A DNA stretch of 64,000 nucleotides from Halapricum salinum (GCF_004799665.1 NZ_CP031310.1:2534887-2598886), one strand, 5' to 3'. Counted from the stretch's first letter, positions 49,886 to 59,686 are shown. Made by a program: numbers and translations. Notes: a model not told the origin generated them from the sequence alone.

Positions 49886-52800
49886 ATGCACATCACAGAG
49901 CTCGTACTCGACAACTTCAAGAGCTTCGGTCGGAAGACGCGAATCCCCTTCTACGAAGACTTTACGACTATTAGCGGCCCGAACGGCTCGGGCAAGTCCA
50001 ACATTATCGACGCCGTGCTGTTCGCGCTCGGACTCGCTCGAACCTCGGGTATCCGCGCGGAGAAGCTGACGGATCTCATCTACAACCCCGGCCACGCCGA
50101 CGAGGAAGTCGAACACGCGGGCGAGCGCGAGGCCAGCGTCGAGGTCGTCCTCGACAACTCCGACGGAACCCTCGATCGTTCGCAGGTCGTCAACGCCGCC
50201 GGCACGGAGAAGGTCGGCGACATCGAGGAGATCACGATCAAGCGCCGCGTCAAGGAGACCGACGACAACTACTACTCCTACTATTATATCAACGGTCGCT
50301 CCGTGAATCTCTCGGACATCCAGGACCTGCTCGCGCAGGCCGGCGTCACGCCCGAGGGGTACAACGTCGTCATGCAGGGCGACGTGACCGAGATCATCAA
50401 CATGACGCCCTACGCCCGCCGGCAGATCATCGACGAGATCGCGGGCGTCGCGGAGTTCGACGCCAAGAAAGAGGACGCCTTCGAGGAACTCGAAGTAGTC
50501 GAGGACCGCATCGAGGAGGCCGACCTCCGCATCGAAGAGAAACAGGATCGCCTCGACCAGCTCGAAGACGAACGCGAGACCGCCCTGGAATATCAGGAGC
50601 TACGCGAGCAGAAAGAAGAGTACGAGGGCTATCGCAAGGCCGCGGAGTTAGAGGACAAGCGCGAGGATCTCGGCGAGGTTCGCGAGAAGATCGACACCAA
50701 GGAAGACGAACTCGCAGCGCTGCAGGCCGAACTCGACGAGCGCCAGGGCAAAGTCGTGCGGCTGGAAGACGAACTCGCGGAGTTGAACCGCGAGATCGAA
50801 CGCAAAGGAGAGGACGAGCAACTCCAGCTCAAACGCGAGATCGAGGAGGTCAAAGGCGAGATTTCGCGGCTCGAAGACAAGATCGCCAATGCGGAAGAGA
50901 AACTCGAAGACGCCGAGAACGAACGCCGTCAGTCGTTTGTCGAGATCGACCGCAAGCAGGAGACGATCGACGATCTGGACGGCGAGATCCGCGAGATCAA
51001 AGTGAAGAAGTCCTCGCTGATGGCCGAGATCCAGGAGAAAGAAGCGGAGTTAGAGCGGGTCGAAGCCGAGATCGAGGAGTTAGGCGAGGAGTTCGAGGAC
51101 GTCCGGGAGGAACTGCAGGCCCGCAAAGAGGATCTCGCGCAAGCGAAATCCGAACGCAACGACCTCCAGCACGAGCAGGATCGACTGCTCGACGAGGCCC
51201 GGCGGCGCTCGAACGCCCAGCAGGAGAAAGAGGAGGCCATCGAAGAGGCCCAACAGCGGATCCCGGAGATCGAGGCCGAACTCGAAGACCTACAGGCCGA
51301 ACTGGAGAAGGCCCAGAAGAACCGCGAGACGATCACCGAGGTCGTCGAGGACCTCACCCAGGAAAAGCGCGAACTCCAGTCGGATCTCGACTCGATCGAA
51401 GACGAGATCAGCGCGAAACAGCAGCAGTACGCACAGTTAGAAGCCAAAGCTGACGATTCGGGCGACAGCTCTTACGGCCGCGCGGTGACGACGATCCTCA
51501 ACGCTGGCAAAGACGGCGTCCACGGCACGGTCGCTCAGTTGGGCAGTGTCAGCGGGAAGTACTCTGTCGCCTGTGAAACCGCCGCTGGCGGGCGGATGGC
51601 CCACGTCGTGGTCGACGACGACGGCGTCGGCCAGCGCTGTATCGAGTACCTCAAGTCCCGAAACGCCGGCCGAGCGACGTTCCTGCCAATCACGAAGATG
51701 CAGCATCGGTCGCTACCGAGCAAACCCGACCATCCGGGCGTCGTGGACTTCGCGTACAATCTCGTGGACTTCGACAGCGAGTACGCGGCCGTCTTCTCGT
51801 ATGTCCTCGGCGACACGCTCGTGGTCGAGGACATGCAGACCGCCCGCGACTTGATGGGCGACGCTCGACTCGTCACGCTCGATGGCGACCTCGTCGAGAA
51901 GAGCGGCGCGATGACCGGCGGTTCTCAGAGCGGCTCGCGCTATTCGTTCGCGGGGAGCGAGGGCAAACTCGAACGCGTGGCTCAGCAGATCAACGACCTC
52001 GAAGATCAGCGCCAGGACATCCGGAGCGACATCCGGGACGTCGAAGACCGGCTGGAAGACGCCCGCGACCGCAAGTCCGACGCCGCCGAACAGGTCCGAG
52101 ATATCGAAAACGAGATCGAGAAACGCGAGAGCGAGCGCGAGGCCGTCCGCGAGGAGATCAGTGATCTCGAAGCCGACCTGGAATCGATCGAAGACGAACG
52201 CGAGGAAGTCTCCGATCGGATGGACGAGATCGAAGCCGAGATCGAGGCCAAAGCGGACGAGATCGCTGAGATCGAGAGCGAGATCGACGACCTCGAGACC
52301 GAGATCGAGGATTCGGAGCTGCCGGACCTCACGGACGAGGCCGAAGAGATCCAGGAAGCGATCGACGATCTCCAGAGCAAGGTCGACGATCTCGACGCCG
52401 AGTTGAACGAGAAACAGCTCGAGAAGGAGTACGCCGAGGACGCGATCGACGATCTCCACGAGACGATCGAGACCGCGCAGAACCGAAAGGCAGACTGCCA
52501 GAAGGAGATCGCCGAACTCGAATCGAAGATCGAGGAGCAGGAAGAGATACTCGACGAGAAAGAGGCCGCAGTCGCAGACCTCGAAGACGAACTGGCCGAC
52601 CTCAAAGGCGAGCGCGAGGACCTCCGCGAGGATCTGAAAGCGGCCAAGAACGAGCGCGACGAGCAGAGAGACGCGGTCGAGCGCGTCCAGAGCAAACTCG
52701 ACTCCTTGGAGGAGACCGCAGAGCGACTGGACTGGGAGATCGACGAACTCGAGAGCGAGGTCGGCGACTACGACCCCGAGGAGATCCCCGACCACCACAC

Positions 52801-53458
52801 GGTCGAGTCCCAGATCGGGCGCCTGGAGAGCGAGATGGAGAAGCTCGAACCCGTGAACATGCTCGCGATCGAGGAGTACGACGACGTGCAGGCGGATCTC
52901 GACGACCTGGAGGACAAGCGCGCGACCCTGCAGGAGGAGGCCGACGGGATCCGCGAGCGGATCGAGTCCTACGAAGCGAAGAAAAAGGAGACGTTCATGG
53001 AGGCGTTCGACGCGATCAACGGCTACTTCCAGGACATCTTCGAGCGCCTCTCGAACGGGACGGGCCACCTCCATCTCGAAGACGAAGACGACCCCTTCGA
53101 GGGGGGTCTGACGATGAAGGCCCAGCCGGGCGACAAGCCGATCCAGCGGCTCAACGCGATGAGCGGAGGCGAGAAGTCCCTGACGGCGCTCGCGTTCATC
53201 TTCGCGATCCAGCGCCACAACCCCGCACCCTTCTACGCGCTGGACGAGGTCGACGCGTTTCTGGACGCCCACAACGCCGACCTCGTTGGCGAGATGGTCG
53301 ACGAACTCGCCGGCGACGCCCAGTTCGTCGTCGTCAGCCATCGCTCGGCGCTGCTCGAACGATCCGAGCGCGCCATCGGCGTGACGATGCAACAGGACAA
53401 CGTCTCCGCGGTGACTGGGATCGACCTGAGTACAGGAGGTGTTCCGGCAGATGACTAG
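49886..53458 (+). CDS. smc: Chromosome segregation ATPase SMC
   Basis: The 1190-residue protein has the full SMC layout. Walker A (GPNGSGKSN) is at about residue 33. A long coiled coil runs to about 510, then the hinge with GKYSVACETAAGGRMAHVVVDD, a second coiled coil to about 1000, and a C-terminal head with the signature LNAMSGGEKSLTALAFIFAI and Walker B (YALDEVDAFLD). The ATPase dimer entraps DNA with ScpA. It is followed by an overlapping ORF that leads into scpA. Confidence 0.97.
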   Translation: MHITELVLDNFKSFGRKTRIPFYEDFTTISGPNGSGKSNIIDAVLFALGLARTSGIRAEKLTDLIYNPGHADEEVEHAGEREASVEVVLDNSDGTLDRSQVVNAAGTEKVGDIEEITIKRRVKETDDNYYSYYYINGRSVNLSDIQDLLAQAGVTPEGYNVVMQGDVTEIINMTPYARRQIIDEIAGVAEFDAKKEDAFEELEVVEDRIEEADLRIEEKQDRLDQLEDERETALEYQELREQKEEYEGYRKAAELEDKREDLGEVREKIDTKEDELAALQAELDERQGKVVRLEDELAELNREIERKGEDEQLQLKREIEEVKGEISRLEDKIANAEEKLEDAENERRQSFVEIDRKQETIDDLDGEIREIKVKKSSLMAEIQEKEAELERVEAEIEELGEEFEDVREELQARKEDLAQAKSERNDLQHEQDRLLDEARRRSNAQQEKEEAIEEAQQRIPEIEAELEDLQAELEKAQKNRETITEVVEDLTQEKRELQSDLDSIEDEISAKQQQYAQLEAKADDSGDSSYGRAVTTILNAGKDGVHGTVAQLGSVSGKYSVACETAAGGRMAHVVVDDDGVGQRCIEYLKSRNAGRATFLPITKMQHRSLPSKPDHPGVVDFAYNLVDFDSEYAAVFSYVLGDTLVVEDMQTARDLMGDARLVTLDGDLVEKSGAMTGGSQSGSRYSFAGSEGKLERVAQQINDLEDQRQDIRSDIRDVEDRLEDARDRKSDAAEQVRDIENEIEKRESEREAVREEISDLEADLESIEDEREEVSDRMDEIEAEIEAKADEIAEIESEIDDLETEIEDSELPDLTDEAEEIQEAIDDLQSKVDDLDAELNEKQLEKEYAEDAIDDLHETIETAQNRKADCQKEIAELESKIEEQEEILDEKEAAVADLEDELADLKGEREDLREDLKAAKNERDEQRDAVERVQSKLDSLEETAERLDWEIDELESEVGDYDPEEIPDHHTVESQIGRLESEMEKLEPVNMLAIEEYDDVQADLDDLEDKRATLQEEADGIRERIESYEAKKKETFMEAFDAINGYFQDIFERLSNGTGHLHLEDEDDPFEGGLTMKAQPGDKPIQRLNAMSGGEKSLTALAFIFAIQRHNPAPFYALDEVDAFLDAHNADLVGEMVDELAGDAQFVVVSHRSALLERSERAIGVTMQQDNVSAVTGIDLSTGGVPADD

Positions 53459-53774
53459 CGCGGTTCTGAGCGTCGCGAAGAACCGCGGAAAATGCGAACG
53501 GGGAGCGGAGCGACCCGTGAGCAGAGCTGCCCGCAGCGCAGCAAGGGCAGCGGAAACGCGAGCGGGGGAAGCCGCGAGCAGGGAGACGCGAACGGTAGTG
53601 AGCGTCTCCGAAAGTCGAGCGGGGGAAGCCGCGAGCAGGGAGACGCGAACGGTAGTGAGCGTCTCCGAAAGTCGAGCGGGGGAAGCCGCGAGCAGGGAGA
53701 CGCGAACGGTAGTGAGCGTCTCCGAAAGTCGAGCGGGGGAAGCCGCGAGCAGTAGGACCGGAGGTGAGCCATGA
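53451..53774 (+). CDS. 107-codon repeat-built ORF bridging smc and scpA
   Basis: An ATG overlapping the smc stop (GATGACTAG) opens a frame that runs through the whole gap and ends in TGA overlapping the scpA ATG (CCATGACT). Most of it is three 57-bp repeats, so the protein repeats a 19-residue unit (RAGEAASRETRTVVSVSES). The composition (Arg/Ala/Ser/Glu rich, not acidic) is unlike its neighbours. The frame may be kept only because the repeat is 19 codons long and because continuous translation couples smc to scpA; a functional protein is doubtful. Confidence 0.4.
   Translation: MTSAVLSVAKNRGKCERGAERPVSRAARSAARAAETRAGEAASRETRTVVSVSESRAGEAASRETRTVVSVSESRAGEAASRETRTVVSVSESRAGEAASSRTGGEP
53560..53752. 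repeat. 57-bp tandem repeats, three units plus a partial fourth
   Basis: Units start at 53560, 53617, 53674 and 53731 and look identical. Each contains the inverted repeat GAGACGC...GCGTCTC around the loop GAACGGTAGTGA. The region just upstream (GCGAACGGGGAGCGGAGCGA then CCCGTGAGC) has a related hairpin that also occurs in repeat element A at about 22435. Confidence 0.95.
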
Positions 53775-54730
53775 CTGAGGAGGATATTCCGCTGAATATC
53801 GCAGGCCACGAGGATCGTGACGCACCGGACGAAGGGGACACCGCCAGCGAGGACACCCGTAGCCTCCCGGACGGCGGAACGAGCGTCGTCACCGGCAGCG
53901 ATCAGGGCGGCCCCGGTGGGCCACCCGGGCCCGAAGGGCCGGGAGAAGACGAGGTCGAACCGGTCGAGGTGCTCGTCCAGCTGGCCGAAGACGGCGAGAT
54001 CGACCCGTGGGACATCGACGTCGTCCGGGTGACCGACAAGTTCCTCGACGCCCTGGAGGAGGCCGACCTGCGGACCTCGGGGCGGGCGCTGTTCTACGCG
54101 AGCGTCCTCGTCCGAATGAAGAGCGACGCGATGCTCGAAGACGACGAGCCAGAGGAGGACGCCTTCGACGAGGCTGACCCGTGGCAGGAGCCGCTGGGCG
54201 ACGAGGAGTTGGAGGTCGATCCGTTCGATCAACTCGACGCCGAGATGGATCGGCGACTCGAACGCAAGCGCGCCCGGGGGATGCCCCAGACGCTGGACGA
54301 ACTCGTCCACGAACTCAGAGACGCCGAGCGGGGCAACTGGTGGAAAGAGTCACGAGAGTACGACACCAGCGACTCGCCACACGGCTACTCCCGGGGGACC
54401 CAGGAACTCGACTATCGAAGCGGCGACGACCTGCGGATGGACGACGAACCCACCGCAGCGGACGTGACGGGGACGGCCCACGCCGAGAACATCGACGAGA
54501 TCATCGACGACGTCTACGGCGCGGTGTCCGAACACTACGACGCCGGTCGTGCCGAGGTGCTCTACCGGGAAGTGTCCGACTCGGGAGGGACCCGCGTCGA
54601 GACGTTCCTCGGGCTGCTGTTCCTGGCGCACCGCGGCGACGTCCGACTCCGGCAGGACGACCTGTTCGGCGACCTCTGGATTCAGGATCCCGACGCCGAA
54701 ACTGCCAGCGAGGAAGCTGCCGCAGACTGA
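53771..54730 (+). CDS. scpA: Segregation and condensation protein A (kleisin)
   Basis: The 319-residue ScpA has an acidic N-terminal extension of about 60 residues, then PVEVLVQLAEDGEIDPWDIDVVRVTDKFLDAL, the SMC-binding N-terminal kleisin helix. ALFYASVLVRMKSDAML follows, and a C-terminal winged-helix region (RVETFLGLLFLAHRGDVRLRQDDLFGDLWI) closes the ring on the SMC head. SD GGAGGTGA lies 8 bp before the ATG. It is coupled to smc through an overlapping repeat-built ORF. Confidence 0.93.
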   Translation: MTEEDIPLNIAGHEDRDAPDEGDTASEDTRSLPDGGTSVVTGSDQGGPGGPPGPEGPGEDEVEPVEVLVQLAEDGEIDPWDIDVVRVTDKFLDALEEADLRTSGRALFYASVLVRMKSDAMLEDDEPEEDAFDEADPWQEPLGDEELEVDPFDQLDAEMDRRLERKRARGMPQTLDELVHELRDAERGNWWKESREYDTSDSPHGYSRGTQELDYRSGDDLRMDDEPTAADVTGTAHAENIDEIIDDVYGAVSEHYDAGRAEVLYREVSDSGGTRVETFLGLLFLAHRGDVRLRQDDLFGDLWIQDPDAETASEEAAAD

Positions 54731-54801
54731 TTCTCTGCCCACTGTTCGTCGTCGATGGGCGACGGGGAAGAACTATCACTATCTATCACGTATTTTCTGG
54801 T

Positions 54802-54906
54802 ATGACACCGGATCGTGTCCGCGAGCGTCTCAAGCAACTCGAAGGCCGGGTCGATCGGGACGAGTACTATCGAGCCCTGGAGTACGTTCACGACGACGGG
54901 CGATAA
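54802..54906 (+). CDS. Possible 34-residue small protein
   Basis: The frame MTPDRVRERLKQLEGRVDRD... encodes an amphipathic helix-rich peptide with normal haloarchaeal codon use. CTATCTATC about 27 bp upstream could be its TATA box, giving a leaderless start. It ends next to the convergent transporter gene. Conservation is untested. Confidence 0.45.
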   Translation: MTPDRVRERLKQLEGRVDRDEYYRALEYVHDDGR

Positions 54907-55902
54907 TCACAGGAGTGCGCCACTCTCCAGGAGCGCGATCAGGACCGTCAGCGTCGGGATCGACAGCAGCGTCGAGGTGAACACGACCGTCGAGACGTAG
55001 GACTCGGGTTCGATTCCGTCGATGTCCCCAGTCGAGAACTCGCCGACGAGGATCAGCGACGTCACCGCCGCGGGAGTCGCACATTCGAGGACGAACACCC
55101 GTGCCACAGTCTGATTCGGAGCGGCCGCACCGAGTCCCTGGAAGGCAGCCGTCGCGGCGAGCGCGACACCAACGGCGACGGCGGGCGCGGCGACCATCTT
55201 GAGCGCGTTCGCGCGGACGACGCTGCCGAGCGCGGCCCCGAAGTTCGTGCCCGCGAGCTGGATGCCGAGCAGGAGCAACATCACCGGAATCGAGGCGTTG
55301 CCGACCGTCTGGATCGTCGACATCGCGGCCGAGTCCGCCGGCGGGAGGACGCCGAGCCACTGGGCGGCCAGCCCGGCGACGACGGCGTAGACCAGCGGGA
55401 TCGTGAACACGCGTTTGACGCCCGCAAGCGGGCTCTTTCCGGGCCCTCTGGCCGCGACGTAGACACCGATCGTGTACATGAGCACGCTCTGGACGACGAT
55501 GTAGAGGACGGCCGTCTGCCGGCCGACGGTTCCGAACGCGAAGTCCGAGAGCGGGATCCCGTAGTTGCCAGCGTTGCTGAACGTGCTCGTGAGGACGAAC
55601 GCGCCGAGCAGTGGTTCGGTGTCGCCGGCCAGCCGGCCGACGCCCTCAGCGAGGGCGACCATCGCGATCGTGAACCCGACGACAGAGATGGCGAGCCACG
55701 CGACGGTCGCCCCGCTCAGCGAGGCTGTCGCGACGCTGTGAAAGACCAGTGCCGGCACGAGCACGTACACCGTGATCGTGTTCAGCGGCCCCGGATCGAC
55801 GTCCTCGAATCGGCCGAGAACGTAGCCTGCGGCAGCGACGGCCACGATCGGCAGGATCGCTGTCGCGAAGATCGAGAGCAGCCGTGAATCCAGAAGCGCC
55901 AC
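54907..55902 (-). CDS. AEC-family (auxin efflux carrier-like) transporter
   Basis: The 331-residue membrane protein has about ten helices in two fives. Typical family features are LPIVAVAAAGYVLGRF at the start, TSTFSNAGNYGIPLSDFAFG in the first crossover and AAPNQTVARVFVLECATPAAV in the second half. Substrates of this family in archaea are unknown; malate and other organic acids are examples. GTG at 55902 is chosen because it starts just before the first helix; an ATG further upstream overlaps the divergent phosphorylase gene. Confidence 0.82.
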   Translation of the reverse strand: MALLDSRLLSIFATAILPIVAVAAAGYVLGRFEDVDPGPLNTITVYVLVPALVFHSVATASLSGATVAWLAISVVGFTIAMVALAEGVGRLAGDTEPLLGAFVLTSTFSNAGNYGIPLSDFAFGTVGRQTAVLYIVVQSVLMYTIGVYVAARGPGKSPLAGVKRVFTIPLVYAVVAGLAAQWLGVLPPADSAAMSTIQTVGNASIPVMLLLLGIQLAGTNFGAALGSVVRANALKMVAAPAVAVGVALAATAAFQGLGAAAPNQTVARVFVLECATPAAVTSLILVGEFSTGDIDGIEPESYVSTVVFTSTLLSIPTLTVLIALLESGALL

Positions 55903-55949
55903 GTCTGTGGGTGACGCTGCCGGGCGCTTGTGGGTTGCGGATCGACTCG

Positions 55950-55957
55950 CTTTTTGC
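55950..55957 (+). promoter_or_regulatory. TATA-like box of the nucleoside phosphorylase gene
   Basis: CTTTTTGC lies about 28 bp before the ATG at 55981, consistent with a leaderless transcript. Confidence 0.5.
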
Positions 55958-55980
55958 CCCCGGCACTCCCACCAACGGAT

Positions 55981-56706
55981 ATGGCAAAACAGCCGCACTT
56001 ACTCGTCGAAGAGGGTGACGTCCACGACCTGGCGCTCGTCCCGGGTGACCCGGGCCGGGTCGATCGGATCGCTAGCCACTGCGAAGACGCCGAGACCGTC
56101 GCGGAAAACCGCGAGTACAAGCTGGTCAATGCGACCTACGAGGGCCGCGATCTGACAATCTGCTCGACCGGGATCGGCAGCCCCTCGGCGGCGATTGCGG
56201 TCGAGGAACTCGCGGCGGTCGGCGTCGAGACGTTCGTCCGCGTCGGGACGACCGGTGCACTCCAGTCGGGAATCGAGATCGGCGATATGATCGTCGCGAC
56301 CGGCGCGGCCAAAGACGAGGGGACGACCGCTCGCTACGAATCCGATACTGTCCCAGCGGTCCCGGATTACGAGGTGCTCTCGGAGCTGGTCGACGCCGCC
56401 GAGGCGCGCGGCGAGGACGTCCACGTCGGGCCGATCGCGACAGACGACGCGTTCTACGCCGAGACCGAGGAGTACGTCGACAACTGGGAGGCGGCGGGCC
56501 TGCTGGCCGTCGAGATGGAGGCGGCCGCCCTGTTCACGCTCGCTCGCCGGAAGGGACTCCGGGCGGGCGCGATCTGTACCGTCGACGGTAATCTCGTCGA
56601 AGGCACGCAGAAGGGCGCGACCGACGACGAGGAGTTGCCCGAGAAGGCCAAGAACAACGTCGAGCGAGCGATCTCGATCACCCTCGACGCCGCGACGTCG
56701 CTCTGA
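55981..56706 (+). CDS. Nucleoside phosphorylase (uridine/purine phosphorylase family)
   Basis: This 241-residue PNP/UDP-family enzyme splits nucleosides with phosphate. It has VPGDPGRVDRIA (phosphate loop) at about residue 22, STGIGSPSAAIAVEELAAVG, RVGTTGALQ and the ribose-binding AVEMEAAALFTLARRKGL. It resembles uridine phosphorylase (Udp) more than PNP, but base preference cannot be read with confidence. It is divergent from the AEC transporter. Confidence 0.88.
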   Translation: MAKQPHLLVEEGDVHDLALVPGDPGRVDRIASHCEDAETVAENREYKLVNATYEGRDLTICSTGIGSPSAAIAVEELAAVGVETFVRVGTTGALQSGIEIGDMIVATGAAKDEGTTARYESDTVPAVPDYEVLSELVDAAEARGEDVHVGPIATDDAFYAETEEYVDNWEAAGLLAVEMEAAALFTLARRKGLRAGAICTVDGNLVEGTQKGATDDEELPEKAKNNVERAISITLDAATSL

Positions 56707-56782
56707 ACCCCTCGCCCGCCGTTGTGACACTCTCCCCACGAGGGCTTTTTGTATGCGTGGCGGGATGGGCTGGATAGCGACG

Positions 56783-58402
56783 ATGTTCGAGCGAGCCCGC
56801 GAGTGCGTTCGAGGTGTGCGACTGCGACTGCGTCGATTCGAACGCCGCGAGATTCGAGCGTTCCGGCGCTGGATCGAGACCACGCACAACCTCGTTCATC
56901 TGTCGATTCTGGTCGCGCTGCCGATCCTGCTCGGGATCGTCACCGCCCTCTCGAACGCGATCGATCTCCTTCCGTTCCTCCTCTTTCCGCCCCTGGCGTC
57001 GGGTTCGTACACGCTCTTTGCCAACCCCGAGAGCCGGGCGTCCTCGCCGCGACGGTTCGTCGGCGGACTCACTGCCGGCGCGCTGTGTGGCTGGATCGCC
57101 CTCGCCGTCTCGGCTCGTTACTGGTACGGGACGCCGCCGACGGCCTTCGAAGTCAATCCTGGGGCCGTCGCGCTCGGATTGCTCCTGACCGGTGCAGTCA
57201 CGTGGGCGCTCGACATCCAGGAGGCGTCGGCGTTCTCGACGGCCTTGCTCGTCCACGTGACGGGGACGACACAACTCGCCTACGTGGGCAGCGTCGCCGT
57301 CTCCAGTACGCTCGTGGCCGGGGCGTTCGTGCTCTGGCGAGACACCGTCTACGAGCAGCGCGCGAAGTTCCTCTACGAGTCGACCAAGGGCGACGACCAC
57401 GTGCTGGTCCCGATGCGCGGCCAGCGCGACGACGCGACGGCCATGCTCGGCGCGCGACTCGCCGCCGCCCACGACGCCGGAAAGGTCGTCCTGCTCGACG
57501 TCGTCGAGGACGAGGACCTCGCGGCCGCCGAGGAGACCGTGCTCGAAGACGAACACCTGGCGACCGACAGCGCGGCTGACCGGTCTCGCCCGCGGCTGGA
57601 GGTACCGCACGCCGACTCCGACGGCGTCCATCCGGCCGACGTTCACGAAAACTGGGCGGCCTTCGAGGAATCACCGCCTGAGCACGGTCCGGGGGCCGTC
57701 GAGGCCGGCGACGTCAGCCAGGACTGGGTGCCCTATGACGAGGAGCAACTCCACGAACTCGCTCGCGAGCGTGCTGTCGAGACTGCGGCGGAGACGCTCG
57801 AAGAGCGGGCCGAGCGAATCGAAACCGTCGTCGGTGTCCCCTGTCAGGTCGTCGTCGCCGTCGGCGGGGGGTCGCTCGCCCGGACGATCGTCCAGACCGC
57901 CCGGGAGGCAAACTGCGATCTCATCACTGTCCCCTACGAAACCGACGACGAGCGACTCGCACCGTACATCCGGGATCTCTTTCGCGGCCCCATCGACGTC
58001 CTCGTCCATCGCTCCTACGACGGTCGCACCCGCTGGTCGCGCGTGCTCGCCCCGGTCAGACGGGCCGGCGATCTCGCTCACAGCATGCTCGACTTCGCGA
58101 CGCGACTCGCCGGCACTGCCGGGACGGTCAGCGTCTGTCACTGTATCGATAGCGAGAGCGACCGCCGCCGCGCCGAGGAGATGCTGGCTAACTTGACCGA
58201 GACCGCAAACGGCTCGCTGGAGACGCGCGTCCCGCGTGCCCGGATCGAGGCGTTCATCGACGAAAACGCTGACCAGTACGACCTCGTCGTTCTGGGGTCG
58301 AGCCAGGACCGCAGTACAGCCTCGCGATTTATCTCCCGGCCGACGTTCGAACGCCTCGGCGATGTCGAGACCGACGTGGTGATCGTCGATCGAAACTACT
58401 GA
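56783..58402 (+). CDS. HPP-family membrane protein fused to universal-stress-like domains
   Basis: The 539-residue protein has an N-terminal HPP-type membrane domain of four or five helices (LVHLSILVALPILLGIV, LLPFLLFPPLASGSYTLFANPES, then VGGLTAGALCGWIALAV). A long soluble part follows with a USP-like fold at about 215-400, split by an acidic insert, and a second one at about 410-539 ending in YDLVVLGSSQDRSTASRFISRPT and VIVDRNY. HPP proteins include nitrite transporters. The start is uncertain: ATGs at 56753 and 56765 are also in frame, and the T-rich box at 56743-56750 favours the later one. Confidence 0.78.
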   Translation: MFERARECVRGVRLRLRRFERREIRAFRRWIETTHNLVHLSILVALPILLGIVTALSNAIDLLPFLLFPPLASGSYTLFANPESRASSPRRFVGGLTAGALCGWIALAVSARYWYGTPPTAFEVNPGAVALGLLLTGAVTWALDIQEASAFSTALLVHVTGTTQLAYVGSVAVSSTLVAGAFVLWRDTVYEQRAKFLYESTKGDDHVLVPMRGQRDDATAMLGARLAAAHDAGKVVLLDVVEDEDLAAAEETVLEDEHLATDSAADRSRPRLEVPHADSDGVHPADVHENWAAFEESPPEHGPGAVEAGDVSQDWVPYDEEQLHELARERAVETAAETLEERAERIETVVGVPCQVVVAVGGGSLARTIVQTAREANCDLITVPYETDDERLAPYIRDLFRGPIDVLVHRSYDGRTRWSRVLAPVRRAGDLAHSMLDFATRLAGTAGTVSVCHCIDSESDRRRAEEMLANLTETANGSLETRVPRARIEAFIDENADQYDLVVLGSSQDRSTASRFISRPTFERLGDVETDVVIVDRNY

Positions 58403-59664
58403 CCGTCGTCGCTCTTGGCCGCCTCGTCGCCGTCCGTCTCCTCGCCGAGATCCTCGACTTCTTCGGCCATCTCTTCGACTTCCTCACCTCTCGTTCCGAC
58501 GATCTGGTCGGCGACCGATTCGACGCCCTGCTGGCCCAGTGCGGACTGGACGAGCAGGTGGCCGCCGATGACGGCTGGACTGATCACCGTATCCGCGCCG
58601 GCACGGCGAAGTTTCGCGCTGTTCTGGCGATCGGTCGCCGCGGCGACGATCCGGACGTCGGGATTGAGTTCCCGTGCGGTGAGGATCGCCAGTGCGTCTT
58701 CGGCGTCGTTGTTCGTCGCCGCGACGACACCGATGGCGCGTTCGATCCCGGCGTCGTGTAACGGCGTCTCGTCGCTGGGGTCGGCAGTCAGGACGTTGAT
58801 ATCCCGATTGCGCAACGCGCTCGCCTTTTCGCTGTTCGGCGTGATGACGATGAACGGGATCTTGCTGTCTTCGAGTTCGTCGAGAATCGGTTCGGTCAGT
58901 TCGCCATAGCCCATGACGATGATGTGGTTTTCGAGCATGCTGAGTTGTGCCTCCGTCATCTGGCCGAGTGCGGCCGCAAAGCGGGCCTCGATCGCCGGTC
59001 CGAGCAGCGTCCCGGCGGCCACACCGAAGCTCGCGACGCCGATGACGAGGACCGAGAGGCTGAACAGCCGACCGATCTGTGTGGCCGCACTGATGTCGCC
59101 GTAGCCGACCGTCGAGGCCGTCACGAGCGTGAAGTAAAACGCGTCTAGAAGAGTGTTCACCGCCGGGAACTCCTCGCGGAGGGCGTAGGTCCCGACCGTG
59201 CCGTAGATCTGTGCGCCGATCAGTGCCGACAGCGCAGCCAGCTGGGTCGTCGAGATGGCCCACTGATCGTCGAACCGCTTCCGATTGATGGCGACCAGCG
59301 GCATCGACACCAGTGACAGTGCGACCAACGGCAGCGACACCGGCACCGAGACGCCGACCATCGGCAGCGTGATCGCGCCCGACTGGACGACGCCCTGAAC
59401 GGCCGTCACCGGCAGCAGCAACATCGTCGAGTACCAGGCCGCCCGTAGACCCTTGCGGAGGCCGAGCGCGCTCATCAACATCAAAAACCCGGTCATCGCG
59501 CCCGTGAACCCCGCGAGGCGCTGGGCCGACTCCGGAATGTACTCGCCGAAGAAGATCACGTCCTGGGAGGCGATGTTGATGACTCCGACTGCAAACGAGA
59601 GGACAGACACGACGGTGACCAGCCAGATCGTCGCCCGGATGGTTCGCCAGTCCCGTCGGTACAT
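58396..59664 (-). CDS. Potassium channel protein with TrkA-N/RCK domain
   Basis: The 422-residue protein has about seven hydrophobic helices and a pore with the potassium selectivity filter TVGYGD (residues about 185-190). An RCK domain begins with NHIIVMGYGELTEPILDEL; the Rossmann motif GxGxLT is slightly altered. VLTADPSDETPLHDAGIERAIGVVAATNNDAEDA follows. It is probably a ligand-gated K+ channel, useful in a halophile with high internal potassium. The ATG at 59664 is fixed by a TATA box 28 bp upstream. Its 3' end overlaps the HPP gene end by 7 nt. Confidence 0.9.
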   Translation of the reverse strand: MYRRDWRTIRATIWLVTVVSVLSFAVGVINIASQDVIFFGEYIPESAQRLAGFTGAMTGFLMLMSALGLRKGLRAAWYSTMLLLPVTAVQGVVQSGAITLPMVGVSVPVSLPLVALSLVSMPLVAINRKRFDDQWAISTTQLAALSALIGAQIYGTVGTYALREEFPAVNTLLDAFYFTLVTASTVGYGDISAATQIGRLFSLSVLVIGVASFGVAAGTLLGPAIEARFAAALGQMTEAQLSMLENHIIVMGYGELTEPILDELEDSKIPFIVITPNSEKASALRNRDINVLTADPSDETPLHDAGIERAIGVVAATNNDAEDALAILTARELNPDVRIVAAATDRQNSAKLRRAGADTVISPAVIGGHLLVQSALGQQGVESVADQIVGTRGEEVEEMAEEVEDLGEETDGDEAAKSDDGQ

Positions 59665-59686
59665 ACCTGCTTTTCTTCGGGGGACT

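Noticed and set aside
53560-53752. CRISPR-like spacing of repeats
   Set aside because: The units are contiguous 57-bp tandem repeats without unique spacers, and no cas genes are present.
51713-54310. 865-codon open frame on the minus strand opposite smc and scpA
   Set aside because: It is the antisense of two certain genes; long antisense frames are expected in GC-rich coiled-coil sequence, and the translation has no recognisable domain.
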